Below the pieces are notes generated by a model that had not been told where the DNA came from, ran no database searches, and saw only the letters and a list, made by a program, of their open reading frames with translations. Made by a program: the position numbers and the translations under genes. Of a stretch of 64,000 nt of DNA, positions 57,901 to 64,000 are shown piece by piece; positions within the stretch are counted from its first letter, which is position 1; every line of letters starts with the position of its first letter. The DNA is from Agarilytica sp033852165 (GTDB lineage: Bacteria > Pseudomonadota > Gammaproteobacteria > Pseudomonadales > Cellvibrionaceae). The DNA lies in the NCBI GenBank assembly GCA_033852165.1, contig JAWSUZ010000011.1:106540-170539 (forward strand). Reading direction: 5' to 3'.

Positions 57901-58577
57901 CCGAGCCACACACCAAGCTGACTGGCCCCAAAGAGTTCCTCGTACGGTGTTCCTGCGACAGTAGAGGAACCGGGCACACCCTCGGGTAAATATCGACTGG
58001 TATCCCGAATAGCAAAAGTTCCTGATGTATCCAGCCCATAATCCCAAAAAGTACGAACATAATAGGGAGCCGATTGATGTGTATAACCAATAGGGGGATA
58101 ACCCCACCAGTCATCCCATAGGTCTTCAGCTTCGAGCTGCGCGTTTGAATCAACACCATCAGGATTATATTTAAAGTCGTCTCGCCCCAACAACAGAGGC
58201 CCTTCTGTTGGGTGAAATCGAACTAAAGTTGCATGGGCGTGAATGGGTTGCGCCGGAAAACAGGTATCACAAGTCAATGAGCGGATCATTGTTGGGTTAC
58301 GTAAATCTGACAAATCCCATGCAGTGTCTTCAAACCTTACGCCATCTGCTAAATTGACATCACTACTACCAGGGCCCTCGGGCAAGTTAATTAGGATAGG
58401 CCCAATCGGCATAAGAATAGCCGTTCGCCCAAATTCTTCGCCTCGCTTAACCAAAAAATCCCCCTGACTGCCGTAATCCTCATTAGGCGGGTAGCTTGCG
58501 GAAAAAGCTGTCCCTGCAGTAGATAAAAGCAAACAAGCGAACAGTTTACGGCTAAGGTTTCGATTAAATTTTTTCAT
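54945..58577 (-). CDS. Large exported diheme c-type protein with beta-propeller and Ig-like modules
   Basis: 1210 residues. Signal peptide ends near FSAS. Then: an N-terminal region (about 30-460) with propeller-like strands (VGNLLIVSSDQQATGMAIYD, PSLYVVDFTDPENPQMTCEL), a bacterial Ig-like (Big_5-type) domain about 475-560 (SPDTQYEVSVTGIQDFMGNT), a Pro/Thr linker PTPLPTPVPS near 565, a YncE-like propeller about 590-930, and a C-terminal MauG/cytochrome-c-peroxidase-like region with two heme motifs, CATCH near residue 974 and CSSCH near 1107. It is probably periplasmic or surface exposed, with electron transfer or peroxidase activity. The start overlaps the upstream lipoprotein stop (TAATG), so the two are one operon and likely work together. 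A substrate is not evident. Confidence 0.8.
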   Translation of the reverse strand: MKKFNRNLSRKLFACLLLSTAGTAFSASYPPNEDYGSQGDFLVKRGEEFGRTAILMPIGPILINLPEGPGSSDVNLADGVRFEDTAWDLSDLRNPTMIRSLTCDTCFPAQPIHAHATLVRFHPTEGPLLLGRDDFKYNPDGVDSNAQLEAEDLWDDWWGYPPIGYTHQSAPYYVRTFWDYGLDTSGTFAIRDTSRYLPEGVPGSSTVAGTPYEELFGASQLGVWLGEPLVYWDHLALTGVTGFTSWVGNLLIVSSDQQATGMAIYDTAGFKDGVMPRLLSVFQPELTEPDGHTVGIGGYWVESYGSNKMVWASRSRKDVIPERSYPSLYVVDFTDPENPQMTCELYFDQDESDPRDGGDSSDPMYINFQDQYIYADHFKIDLDACEAAYADDQNISTEEFFDIVYTFDDSGNACDSSQYFRPLGQVGIFGGYDWWVTPDVNEQGMCFFVTSDEPDNRAPYVAGHRPLANRDNYPLDGLIHIHIPETLRTETVENAISVIAVGGGPISFRHQLSHTGVISVWPDEDLSPDTQYEVSVTGIQDFMGNTMEDYSFVFFTGDGVVDPGEPVPTPLPTPVPSFSGEEFYPNKSSQLACQPEVDDGNIWVVNPDNNSVSIIAQNTDGDMLDVFPSLQREIKLNYQSPTSVSKINDLFAVTHRDDDKVVFYSESGDPVFSIDTGYGSQPIASVADDAVLYVALYGSGEILKIDSETREISARLEVGPHPKAMALAGERLLVTRFISPQEFGEVYDISTSQNMSLTRTIRINKILVPDDIDHGSGVPNYLSSIVINDDASLAYISASKANVDRGLRPGNTINPLPLDSDNTVRPIIITLDLLNDRDSNVDPTTRDNAIDLDNGADPSSVTFLANPDIRIHVLQGNNVAVANNLEANTVVQYSVGGAPQETCTTLRTLYVKNFSDRSVSAVDVSGFMFDGRMGQNVQTIETVNREVLSDEELLGLNIFYHSSMPEMGDEGYMSCATCHRGGGHDGRVWDITSMGEGLRNTISLNGSSGTRFGDLHWSGNFDEVQDFEVQMEGLNGGTGLVAGKTFNGESPLDFVSSGLSPRLDALAAYINGLGKDRVKHSPHRTYTGALTDAAQRGEAVFQANNCSSCHVAEIFRDGLRHDVGTITPASGARLGMGPITEIRTPTLIELWDSAPYFHDGSAATLDDVLNRGSHDVSLSATEQQDLVEYLLSIDRSDYVDDAPAEIVELP

Positions 58578-59563
58578 TATAGAGCTCCTACAACTGTTGG
58601 TACGCTAAAAACACTACTTCCTAAGGCGTTATATGCCTCGACGACCAATATGCCTCCTGGCGCCCGTTCGGATTCTTCCATGGTATAAAAGAGCCCTGTT
58701 GTTACATAAGTTATCAATTCACCATCACGCCGCTGAAACACGATGCGGTACTGAGCGGCATTGATATCGTTCCAGCTAATTTCAAACGTCCCGCCAGTAT
58801 CGGTGACTGTTGTAATTAATGAAGACATCATTGAAAACTCAGGTCTAGGCGTTGGAGTCGGAGTCGGAGTCGGAGTCGGCGTCGGCGTCGGCGTCGGAGT
58901 TGCCGTTGGTGTCGGCGTCGGAGTTGCCGTCGGAGTTGCCGTCGGAGTTGCCGTCGGAGTTGCCGTTGGTGTCGCCGTTGGTGTCGCCGTTGGTGTCGCC
59001 GTTGGTGTCGCCGTTGGTGTCGCCGTTGGTGTCGCCGTCGGAGTTATAGTTGGTGTCGCCGTCGGAGTTATAGTTGGTGTCGCCGTTGGAGTTGCCGTCG
59101 GACTCGGCGTAACAGTCGGATTCGGAGTAGCCGTCGGACTTGGAGTAGCCGTTGTAGTAGGAGTTACCGTTGGAACATGCGTTGCCGTGGGCTCCGTTGG
59201 CTCCACAGGAGTTACTGGTAGAGTTGGCTCCGAGGGTTCCGTTGGCGTCACGGGTTCTGACGGTATCACTGGCTCGGATGGAATCACAGGCTCGGATGGA
59301 GTTACGGGTTCGGTTGGACTATTCGGAATAGAAGGTCCCACCTGAATAACAGGCTCCGCCTGTCGCCAAGGCGCCGTTGACTTTGGGGGCCGTGCTCGAA
59401 CCGGAAGGTCCGTTGGAGTCGGTGGTTTCGTTGAAATTGGTGTTTCGATACTGGTCGGGCTTTCAGGATCTTCCATCCCGCCACACGCAGCTAAAAGGAA
59501 TATCGCTGCAATTATTGAAACTTTACTGCCTGTGCTCCGTAAACATCTACAACTCAAAATCAC
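58577..59563 (-). CDS. Thr-Pro-repeat lipoprotein with C-terminal FN3-like domain
   Basis: 328 residues: lipoprotein signal with lipobox LAAC (C27), a Pro/Glu/Thr-rich stretch (TEPVTPSEPVIPSEPVIPSE), then about 105 residues of low-complexity PTAT/TPTP repeats (133-240), and a C-terminal domain of about 85 residues resembling a fibronectin type III fold (ISWNDINAAQYRIVFQRRDG). The repeat would form a long extended stalk, likely O-glycosylated (inference), lifting the C-terminal domain from the outer membrane. It is directly upstream of, and coupled to, the diheme protein gene. Confidence 0.8.
   Translation of the reverse strand: MILSCRCLRSTGSKVSIIAAIFLLAACGGMEDPESPTSIETPISTKPPTPTDLPVRARPPKSTAPWRQAEPVIQVGPSIPNSPTEPVTPSEPVIPSEPVIPSEPVTPTEPSEPTLPVTPVEPTEPTATHVPTVTPTTTATPSPTATPNPTVTPSPTATPTATPTITPTATPTITPTATPTATPTATPTATPTATPTATPTATPTATPTATPTATPTPTPTATPTPTPTPTPTPTPTPTPRPEFSMMSSLITTVTDTGGTFEISWNDINAAQYRIVFQRRDGELITYVTTGLFYTMEESERAPGGILVVEAYNALGSSVFSVPTVVGAL
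58845..59165. repeat. Coding tandem repeat (GTCGGAGTC/GTTGGTGTCGCC type)
   Basis: DNA of the Thr-Pro stalk is built of 6- and 12-base units (GGAGTC, GTCGCC, GTTGGT), so the stalk length is likely to vary by slippage. Confidence 0.85.
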
Positions 59564-60077
59564 TTTAATTCCTTAGAATTCCGTTTTTCTTTAAACGATC
59601 AATTAACGCCGAATAAACCCGAAAGAGGGACAGGTAAGACACCCTGCTTTCACCCCACCCGAAATATACTCTTTCAGCATCCTATGTGAAAAAATGTGGA
59701 ATTTAAAGCCTCAACAACTAAATAATTTCCTCAAAATACAACTTATTTTAGCCCTTAATAATTGAAACAATCTGAATCCGGAAAACCTCAACGCATTCCA
59801 TAAACAATCACTTACTTTTGTTCGACTACGTCACAAAAGTGAAAAAACCATTGATTTATATTCAATACAAGAAAACAAACAGAAAGAGGTTATAAGTGAC
59901 AACAAAAATTTATTTATTTTGTCACTTAATGGAAAAAGATGACGAACGCTACTGTATAAACATTATCGAAAGATAAAAAATAAACCTTTATCAGCGAACA
60001 TACCATTAAAAATAACCGCATAGATTCTAGTTGCTAAAAAACCTTTAGAGCCAAATAAAATAGTTTCTGAATATAAA
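59564..60077. other. AT-rich upstream region of the lipoprotein-diheme operon
   Basis: 514 bases without a gene. It contains an inverted repeat AAGTGACAA/TTGTCACTT (59894-59902 and 59919-59927), which may be an operator, and runs of A and T through 59860-60030. Confidence 0.4.
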
Positions 60078-60411
60078 TGTCAACGGCAGCTGAAAACTGA
60101 CCCACTTATCGCCAAAATCGGCAATTGAAAATTGACCCACCCATGATTATTTACTTATTGCTTGTGGCGGAACGATGCCCGCATTTTTCTTATCTTTGAG
60201 CCTATAACTTTCCCCTGATATTTGAACGATATGTGCGTGATGAAGTAATCGGTCCAGTAGTGCTGCCGTGAGTGTTGTGTCGTCGGCAAAGGCGTTGGAC
60301 CACTGTGAAAAGGGTAAATTACTTGTCACAATGACACTGCCTCTCTCATACCGCTTCGCGATCACGTTAAAAAACAGATTGGCTTCTTGTCTACCGAATG
60401 GGAGGTATGCG
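60078..60411 (-). mobile_element. istB: IS21-family remnant: terminal repeats and 3' end of istB
   Basis: The left end begins TGTCAACGGCAGC and carries two copies of TGAAAAYTGACCCAC (60091-60105, 60126-60140), the multiple terminal repeats of IS21-type elements. The minus-strand frame reads AYLPFGRQEANLFFNVIAKR, YERGSVIVTSNLPFSQW and on to the C-terminal end at 60147, the ATPase-domain end of the IstB helper. Only about 85 of about 250 residues remain; the N-terminus and istA are absent. Homology stops near 60411 and an RHS-like fragment begins, so the element was truncated by a later event. Confidence 0.85.
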
Positions 60412-60565
60412 GATGTTTACCGAGCATGAGTATCTAGACGGCACTGACTTGATTCACATGAATGGGCGGCTTTATGATCCGAGCATTGGGCGAATTATCT
60501 CTGCTGATACGATAATTCAACAACAAAAGGGGCAAGCTAAACCTACCCCGATTTGCCCCCCCTAA
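60407..60565 (+). pseudogene. RHS repeat-associated core fragment
   Basis: The plus-strand frame from ATG 60407 reads MRMFTEHEYLDGTDLIHMNG and RLYDPSIGRIISAD to a stop at 60565. GLIHMNGRxYDPxxGRFxSAD is the conserved end of the RHS core domain in polymorphic toxins, normally followed by a variable toxin tip. Here the core fragment is isolated and followed by a short tail, with no toxin domain. The 5' part lies in the truncated IS21 remnant. Confidence 0.7.
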
Positions 60566-60823
60566 TGGGGGCAACCAGGAAGCTCCATGGCACGCAACCA
60601 CTACATTGGGATTTTTCCTGCATAAGTCCTGCTCACGCTTTAACGTAACCGTTGGCGCGAGTAAAAGCCCTAGTAATGCCCTTAAACAAGCCTGACTGTA
60701 TTTTCTCTGTCGCGGAAATACAGTCGGCAGTCGGCAGTCAGCAGTCAGCAGTCAGCAGTCAGCAGCGCGATAGGAAAAGAAGGTAGGAATAAAAAGGGAG
60801 CGAATATTATTCGCCCCAGAACA
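60566..60823. other. Intergenic region with a heptamer repeat
   Basis: 258 bases. It contains the inverted repeat CTGTATTT/AAATACAG near 60694-60723, the CAGTCAG-type array at 60721-60762, and a short unassigned stretch. No gene supported. Confidence 0.4.
60721..60762. repeat. Heptanucleotide tandem repeat, 6 x CAGTC(A/G)G
   Basis: Six 7-base units: two CAGTCGG then four CAGTCAG, with a partial seventh CAG. It is a third sequence type of heptamer array in an intergenic gap of this window. Confidence 0.85.
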
Positions 60824-61272
60824 TAGCGATCTTAACGTCGTCAACTCGCTAATTACAGAAAAGTCAATCATAGCCCTATTATCAATACTCAACCGCTCAA
60901 TGTTTTTAAGGTGTCTTAATTACTTTAAATCAATATCATCAACCTCATGCCTGATTGAGATATGTGTCATGTGAGGGAAAAACTTAAAAAACCCAAGATC
61001 ACTTACCGCTGTCGCCCCATAGCCTCTATTCAGAATTTTTTCTAGTTTTTTACAGTCCATACAACCTAGGCAATCATCATCAACACTCCCAGGCATATTG
61101 AATGAAAATAAAGTCCACACTGTTTTTTTTGTTTTTCAGTGGGGTTATTACAATACTCCTGAAAACTGGATGCCGCGAGAACGGGGAAAGCAAGCAGCAC
61201 AGCAAGGTCTGCAATGATTATTTTATGGGGAATCCATATTTTTTTCAGTGTTTTTTTTAGTCGACTATGCAT
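60824..61272 (-). pseudogene. LRR paralogue copy C (frameshift, nonsense codon, truncated)
   Basis: Starts MHSRLKKTLKKIWIPHKII as in copy A. Its A run near residue 49 is eight bases long instead of nine, shifting the frame (reads QKKQCGLYFH, then stops). In the original frame it continues as TLFSFNMPGSVDDDCLGC and then hits TAA where copy A has the Gln codon CAA after DLK. Homology resumes (LRHLKNIERLSIDN, ELTTLRSL) and ends near 60824. It is the most decayed copy, at the distal end of the array. Confidence 0.85.
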
Positions 61273-61390
61273 TTAATTGCCTATTTAAAAAGTCTATAAC
61301 TTCCGTGTGCAGTGTGCGTCGACTCACCGAGTGAGACTCAACCGACAAGTAACCCAACAAGCCCAGTTTCAGCAAACTTACACTTATCAT
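61273..61390 (-). pseudogene. Remnant of the upstream gene's 3' end before LRR copy C
   Basis: The sequence encodes, in a shifted frame, SVESHSVSRRTLHTEVIDFL and NRQLNA, nearly the same as the end of the gene at 63571-64000. It shows that the duplicated unit included the tail of that gene. Confidence 0.75.
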
Positions 61391-61469
61391 AGAAACAGAT
61401 CAGAAAGCACCCAGGTGCGTCCTATCTAACGCTCAAACAGCCTTCCAATGAAAAACTTAAGCTCTCACA

Positions 61470-62420
61470 TTACCAAAGCCAGCGCCTATACATGTTAGTA
61501 AAGAAACTATTCTGGCAACTGATTCCCAGTTTGATCTCTTTCAAATTTCTTGGCGAACAAAATTTCAATCCATAACTGCTGGCATGCAAGGAACGCAGCT
61601 TTGTCAAGGGAACTAACGGGCTTAAATCTGAAATATTATTGCCGTATAACGAAAGTTCGGTTAAATTGGCCAAGCCGGACAACGGCATTAAATCTTGAAT
61701 ATTTGTTTCTTTCGAAGACAATTTTTTTAGCTCTGATAACGACTCAACCCCTTCCAACGAAGCAACATCATTGTAATCCAAATTTAGAGCCTTAAGATTC
61801 GTAAGGTATTTTATATTCTGGATGCTTTTTATTCGATTCCCGCCTCCCCCTAAATGTAGGCGTTCCAATTTTTTCAACCGATCAAATTTGGGAAGATTTT
61901 TCATTCCCCCTAGTAAAGTTAAGTAACGTAGATTAACCAAATTATTAAATGAGGAAAAATCCCCAGTTCCAACTTCAACATTTAGACTTCTTAACGTTGT
62001 CAGCTCTCCAATCACAGAAAAGTCCGTAAGGCTATCGCTCTCAACACTCAGCTGCTTAATATTTTTTAGGCGCTTCAACTGACTTAAATCAATATCTCCA
62101 GCTTCATGATAAATAGAAATATTCGTCATGTGAGGGAAAAACTTTAAAAACCCAAGATCACTTATATGTACCGCTCCGTATGTTCTCTTTAAAATTTTCT
62201 CTAGTTTTTTACAATCCGTGCAATCGAGGCAGCCATCATTAACACTCCCCGGCATATTGTATGAAAACAAAAACCACACCGTCTCTTTTTGCTTTTCGGT
62301 GGGATTATTGCAATACTCCTGAAAAGTAGATGCTGCAAGAGCAGGGAAGCAAAATAACAAAGCAATACACGCAATGATTATTTTGTGGGGAGCCCATACC
62401 CCATTCAGTCGACTATGCAT
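61470..62420 (-). CDS. Exported leucine-rich-repeat protein, copy B (intact)
   Basis: 316 residues: signal peptide (KIIIACIALLFCFPALA), a Cys-bearing N-terminal cap (FQEYC, SVNDGCLDCTDCKKLEKI), then about seven 22-residue LRR units of the SDS22/internalin type (LKRLKNIKQLSVESDSLTDF, LVNLRYLTLLGGMKNL, LTNLKALNLDYNDVASLEGV, LANLTELSLYGNNISDLSPL), and a C-terminal cap with two Cys (KFCSPRNLKEIKLGISCQ). Predicted periplasmic protein-binding solenoid. The glycine stretch GGGGNRIK is coded by mixed glycine codons here, unlike the G run in copy A. It is the only copy with a clean frame. Function is unknown; an immunity role is inferred from the array. Confidence 0.85.
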   Translation of the reverse strand: MHSRLNGVWAPHKIIIACIALLFCFPALAASTFQEYCNNPTEKQKETVWFLFSYNMPGSVNDGCLDCTDCKKLEKILKRTYGAVHISDLGFLKFFPHMTNISIYHEAGDIDLSQLKRLKNIKQLSVESDSLTDFSVIGELTTLRSLNVEVGTGDFSSFNNLVNLRYLTLLGGMKNLPKFDRLKKLERLHLGGGGNRIKSIQNIKYLTNLKALNLDYNDVASLEGVESLSELKKLSSKETNIQDLMPLSGLANLTELSLYGNNISDLSPLVPLTKLRSLHASSYGLKFCSPRNLKEIKLGISCQNSFFTNMYRRWLW

Positions 62421-62525
62421 TTAATTGCCTATTAATAACCCACCAACTTCCAAGTGCAGTTTACGGCGACTCACGGAGCAATACTCAATAGATAAGCCCC
62501 CACCTAAACTAACCAGGCTCACCGA
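62421..62525 (-). pseudogene. Remnant of the upstream gene's 3' end before LRR copy B
   Basis: Translates in part as LSIEYCSVSRRKLHLEVGG, comparable to LSVESHSVSRRTLHPEVID of the gene at 63571. It is more diverged than the remnant at copy C. Confidence 0.65.
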
Positions 62526-62616
62526 GCTCACACCTAATAGATACAGATGAAATAGCACCTAGCCATGGCAGTGCTGACATTTCAGCACCCCAGCGATTAA
62601 AATTTAAGCGCCCACC

Positions 62617-63578
62617 CTACCTAAACCAACGTATGTACGCATTAGTAAAGAAATCATTCTGACAACTGACTCCCTTTTTTATTTCCTTTAGATCTTTTGG
62701 AGAACAACTTTTCAACCACCGAATACTGGTATGTAATGAACGTAGTTTTTTCAAAGCGACTAAAGGGCTTAAGTCTGAAATGGGATTACCGATCAACGAA
62801 AGCTCGGTTAAATTGGGCAAACCCAATAGCGGAGTTAAGTCTCGAATCTTTGTAGTTGCTGAAGATAATTTTTTTAGTGATGTTAACGACTCAATCCCTT
62901 TTAATGAAGTAACATTATTATAACTTAACGTGAGCGTTTCAAGATTAGTGAGGTATTGAACATTTTCTATATTTTCAATTCGGTTCCCCCCCCCCCTAAG
63001 TTAAGGAGTTTCAGATTCGTCAACTGATCAAACTTGGGAAGGTCTTTCATCCCGCCCTTCAAAGTAAGGTAACGTAACTCAACCAATTTATTAAAAGAAG
63101 AGAAATCACCGGCTCCGACTTTAAGACTTAGCGATCTCAACGTCGTCAACTCGCCAACTACCGAGAAGTCAACCATAGCCTTATTCTCAACACTCAACTT
63201 CTCAATGTTTTTAAGGTGTTTTAATTGTTTTAAATCAACATCATCAACGTCATGCATAATTGAGATATGCGTCATGTGAGGAAAAAACTTCAAAAACCCA
63301 AGATCGCTTACAACTGTCACCCCGTAACTTCTATTCAGAATTTTTTCTAGTTTTTTACAGTCCAAACAATCTAGGCAATCATCATCAACACTCCCAGGTA
63401 TTTTGAATGAAAATAAAGTCCACACTGTTTTTTTTTGTTTTTCAGTGGGGTTATTACAATACTCCTGAAAACTGGATGCCGCGAGAACGGGGAAAGCAAG
63501 CAGAAAAGCAAGACCAGCAATGATTATTTTATGGGGAATCCATATTTTTTTCAGTGTTTTCTTCAGTCGACTATGCAT
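62617..63578 (-). CDS. Exported LRR protein, copy A, out of frame in an 11-base G run
   Basis: From ATG 63578 the frame runs through a signal peptide (KIIIAGLAFLLAFPVLA), the Cys-bearing cap (SVDDDCLDCLDCKKLEKI) and five LRR units, then meets eleven consecutive G (plus-strand C at 62986-62996), after which it reads GGGGTELKI and stops at 62967. With twelve G the frame would read GGGGNRIENIENVQYLTNLE and continue uninterrupted to 62617 with LRR units and the cap KSCSPKDLKEIKKGVSCQ, giving 320 residues. Copy B has exactly this continuation. An A run of nine is also present near residue 49; copy C has eight. The gene is thus OFF as sequenced by one base and could switch by slippage. It overlaps the upstream stop by eight bases (ATGCATAG). 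Confidence 0.82.
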
Positions 63579-64000
63579 TTAATTGCCTATTTAAAAAGTC
63601 AATAACTTCCGGGTGCAGTGTGCGTCGACTCACCGAGTGAGACTCAACCGACAAATATCCCAATGAGCCCGGTTTCATTGCCCCAGGCTCAGCACACTTA
63701 TCTTTATCGTAAGTAAGGGGGCCGCAATAGTACTTATTCATGGCTTTATTTAAATTCGCTATAGCATCACTTAATTTTTCTATTACTTTATCCAAGTCGA
63801 CGATTCTCTTATCGTCTTCTTTAAGACCTATTCTAAGATCTCTAACCTGAAAAGCTTCTACGACTCGTTTCATAATCCACGCCCCAAAGCCATTTATCGC
63901 TCCATCGGCCGAAGCAACCCCGTCATAAGCCATGGGCTCATTGCTTAACAAAGCCAAAACCAAGTGGAAAGGGGTCAAGCCTATTTTATAAAATTCAAAA
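63571..64000 (-). CDS. 3' part of an upstream gene, possible lipase-like effector (5' end beyond window)
   Basis: The frame is open to the right window edge, 142 residues to the stop at 63571. It begins FEFYKIGLTPFHLVLALLSN, includes EPMAYDGVASADGAINGFGA, a charged helix (DDKRIVDLDKVIEKLSDAIA) and ends SVESHSVSRRTLHPEVIDFL then NRQLNA. The DGVAS segment and late SHS would fit the Asp and His loops near the C-terminus of alpha/beta-hydrolase lipases, but the nucleophile serine would lie outside the window, so this is only a suggestion. The stop overlaps the LRR copy A start by eight bases, so the pair is translationally coupled. The tail is duplicated in front of copies B and C. Confidence 0.6.
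   Translation of the reverse strand, partial: FEFYKIGLTPFHLVLALLSNEPMAYDGVASADGAINGFGAWIMKRVVEAFQVRDLRIGLKEDDKRIVDLDKVIEKLSDAIANLNKAMNKYYCGPLTYDKDKCAEPGAMKPGSLGYLSVESHSVSRRTLHPEVIDFLNRQLNA

Noticed and set aside
58761..59345. Plus-strand frame rich in Gly-Val-Ala repeats as a gene
   Set aside because: It is the reverse reading of the Thr-Pro repeat region of the lipoprotein; the minus frame has a signal peptide, lipobox and coupled downstream gene.
60147..60411. Complete IS21 element with istA and istB
   Set aside because: Only one end with its terminal repeats and the last third of istB are present; istA and the other end are missing.

Overview
The window reads as chromosome of a marine-type gammaproteobacterium, most likely of the Cellvibrionales/Pseudomonadales side. 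Three things point there: the gene order rplS-trmD-rimM-rpsP-ffh followed by a CcsA-like and a CorC-like gene, the recJ/thrC/hom/dsbC neighbourhood, and the sdhCDAB-sucAB-lpd-sucCD cluster opposite gltA, all familiar from Pseudomonas relatives. No rRNA, tRNA or CRISPR array was recognised. The assignment rests on protein character and synteny only.

Layout. 1-3.5 kb: a curli locus on the minus strand in the order csgB-like, csgA-like, csgE, csgF (csgF runs off the left edge). The 1.1 kb gap between the two curlin genes holds two small hairpin elements that share an inverted core, and a set of dyads including a perfect TGTGA-N6-TCACA palindrome. 3.8-5.1 kb: an M48 peptidase joined to a type IV pilin-like domain, with a probable 5' frameshift. 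5.2-15.2 kb: housekeeping genes on the minus strand (recJ, thrC, hom, dsbC, rplS-trmD-rimM-rpsP, ffh). 15.4-24.3 kb: small conserved genes (CcsA-like, CorC-like, Nudix, DUF3135, NIF3/YqfO-like, double QueD-like, NRDE, DinB-like, DoxX-like, YHS, ATP-grasp, DedA). 24.7-38.1 kb: the TCA-cycle block, transcribed leftwards from a promoter near 36.34 kb and ending at a terminator at 24.6 kb, with gltA divergent and having its own promoter and terminator. 38.2-48.5 kb: LapG-like protease, YlqF GTPase, YceH, a secreted hypothetical protein, a FapA (DUF342) protein, and two divergent polytopic GT-C-type membrane proteins, one a PMT-family mannosyltransferase. 48.6-59.6 kb: TonB receptor, a LipL32-family protein, a Sel1-repeat protein, and a two-gene operon of a Thr-Pro repeat lipoprotein and a 1210-residue diheme c-type protein.

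60-64 kb is the accessory part: an IS21-family remnant, a fragment of an RHS core domain, and three tandem copies of a secreted leucine-rich-repeat (LRR) gene. Each copy carries the 3' end of an upstream gene whose best preserved version runs off the right edge. Copy B (61470-62420) is intact. Copy A (62617-63578) is out of frame by one base in an 11-base G run. Copy C is decayed by a one-base change in an A run, a nonsense codon and truncation. The arrangement resembles an effector with repeatedly duplicated exported immunity genes, one of them possibly phase-variable. It is the most interesting part of the window, but its function is inference.

Heptanucleotide tandem repeats occur in several intergenic gaps (10.1, 44.9, 48.5 and 60.7 kb).
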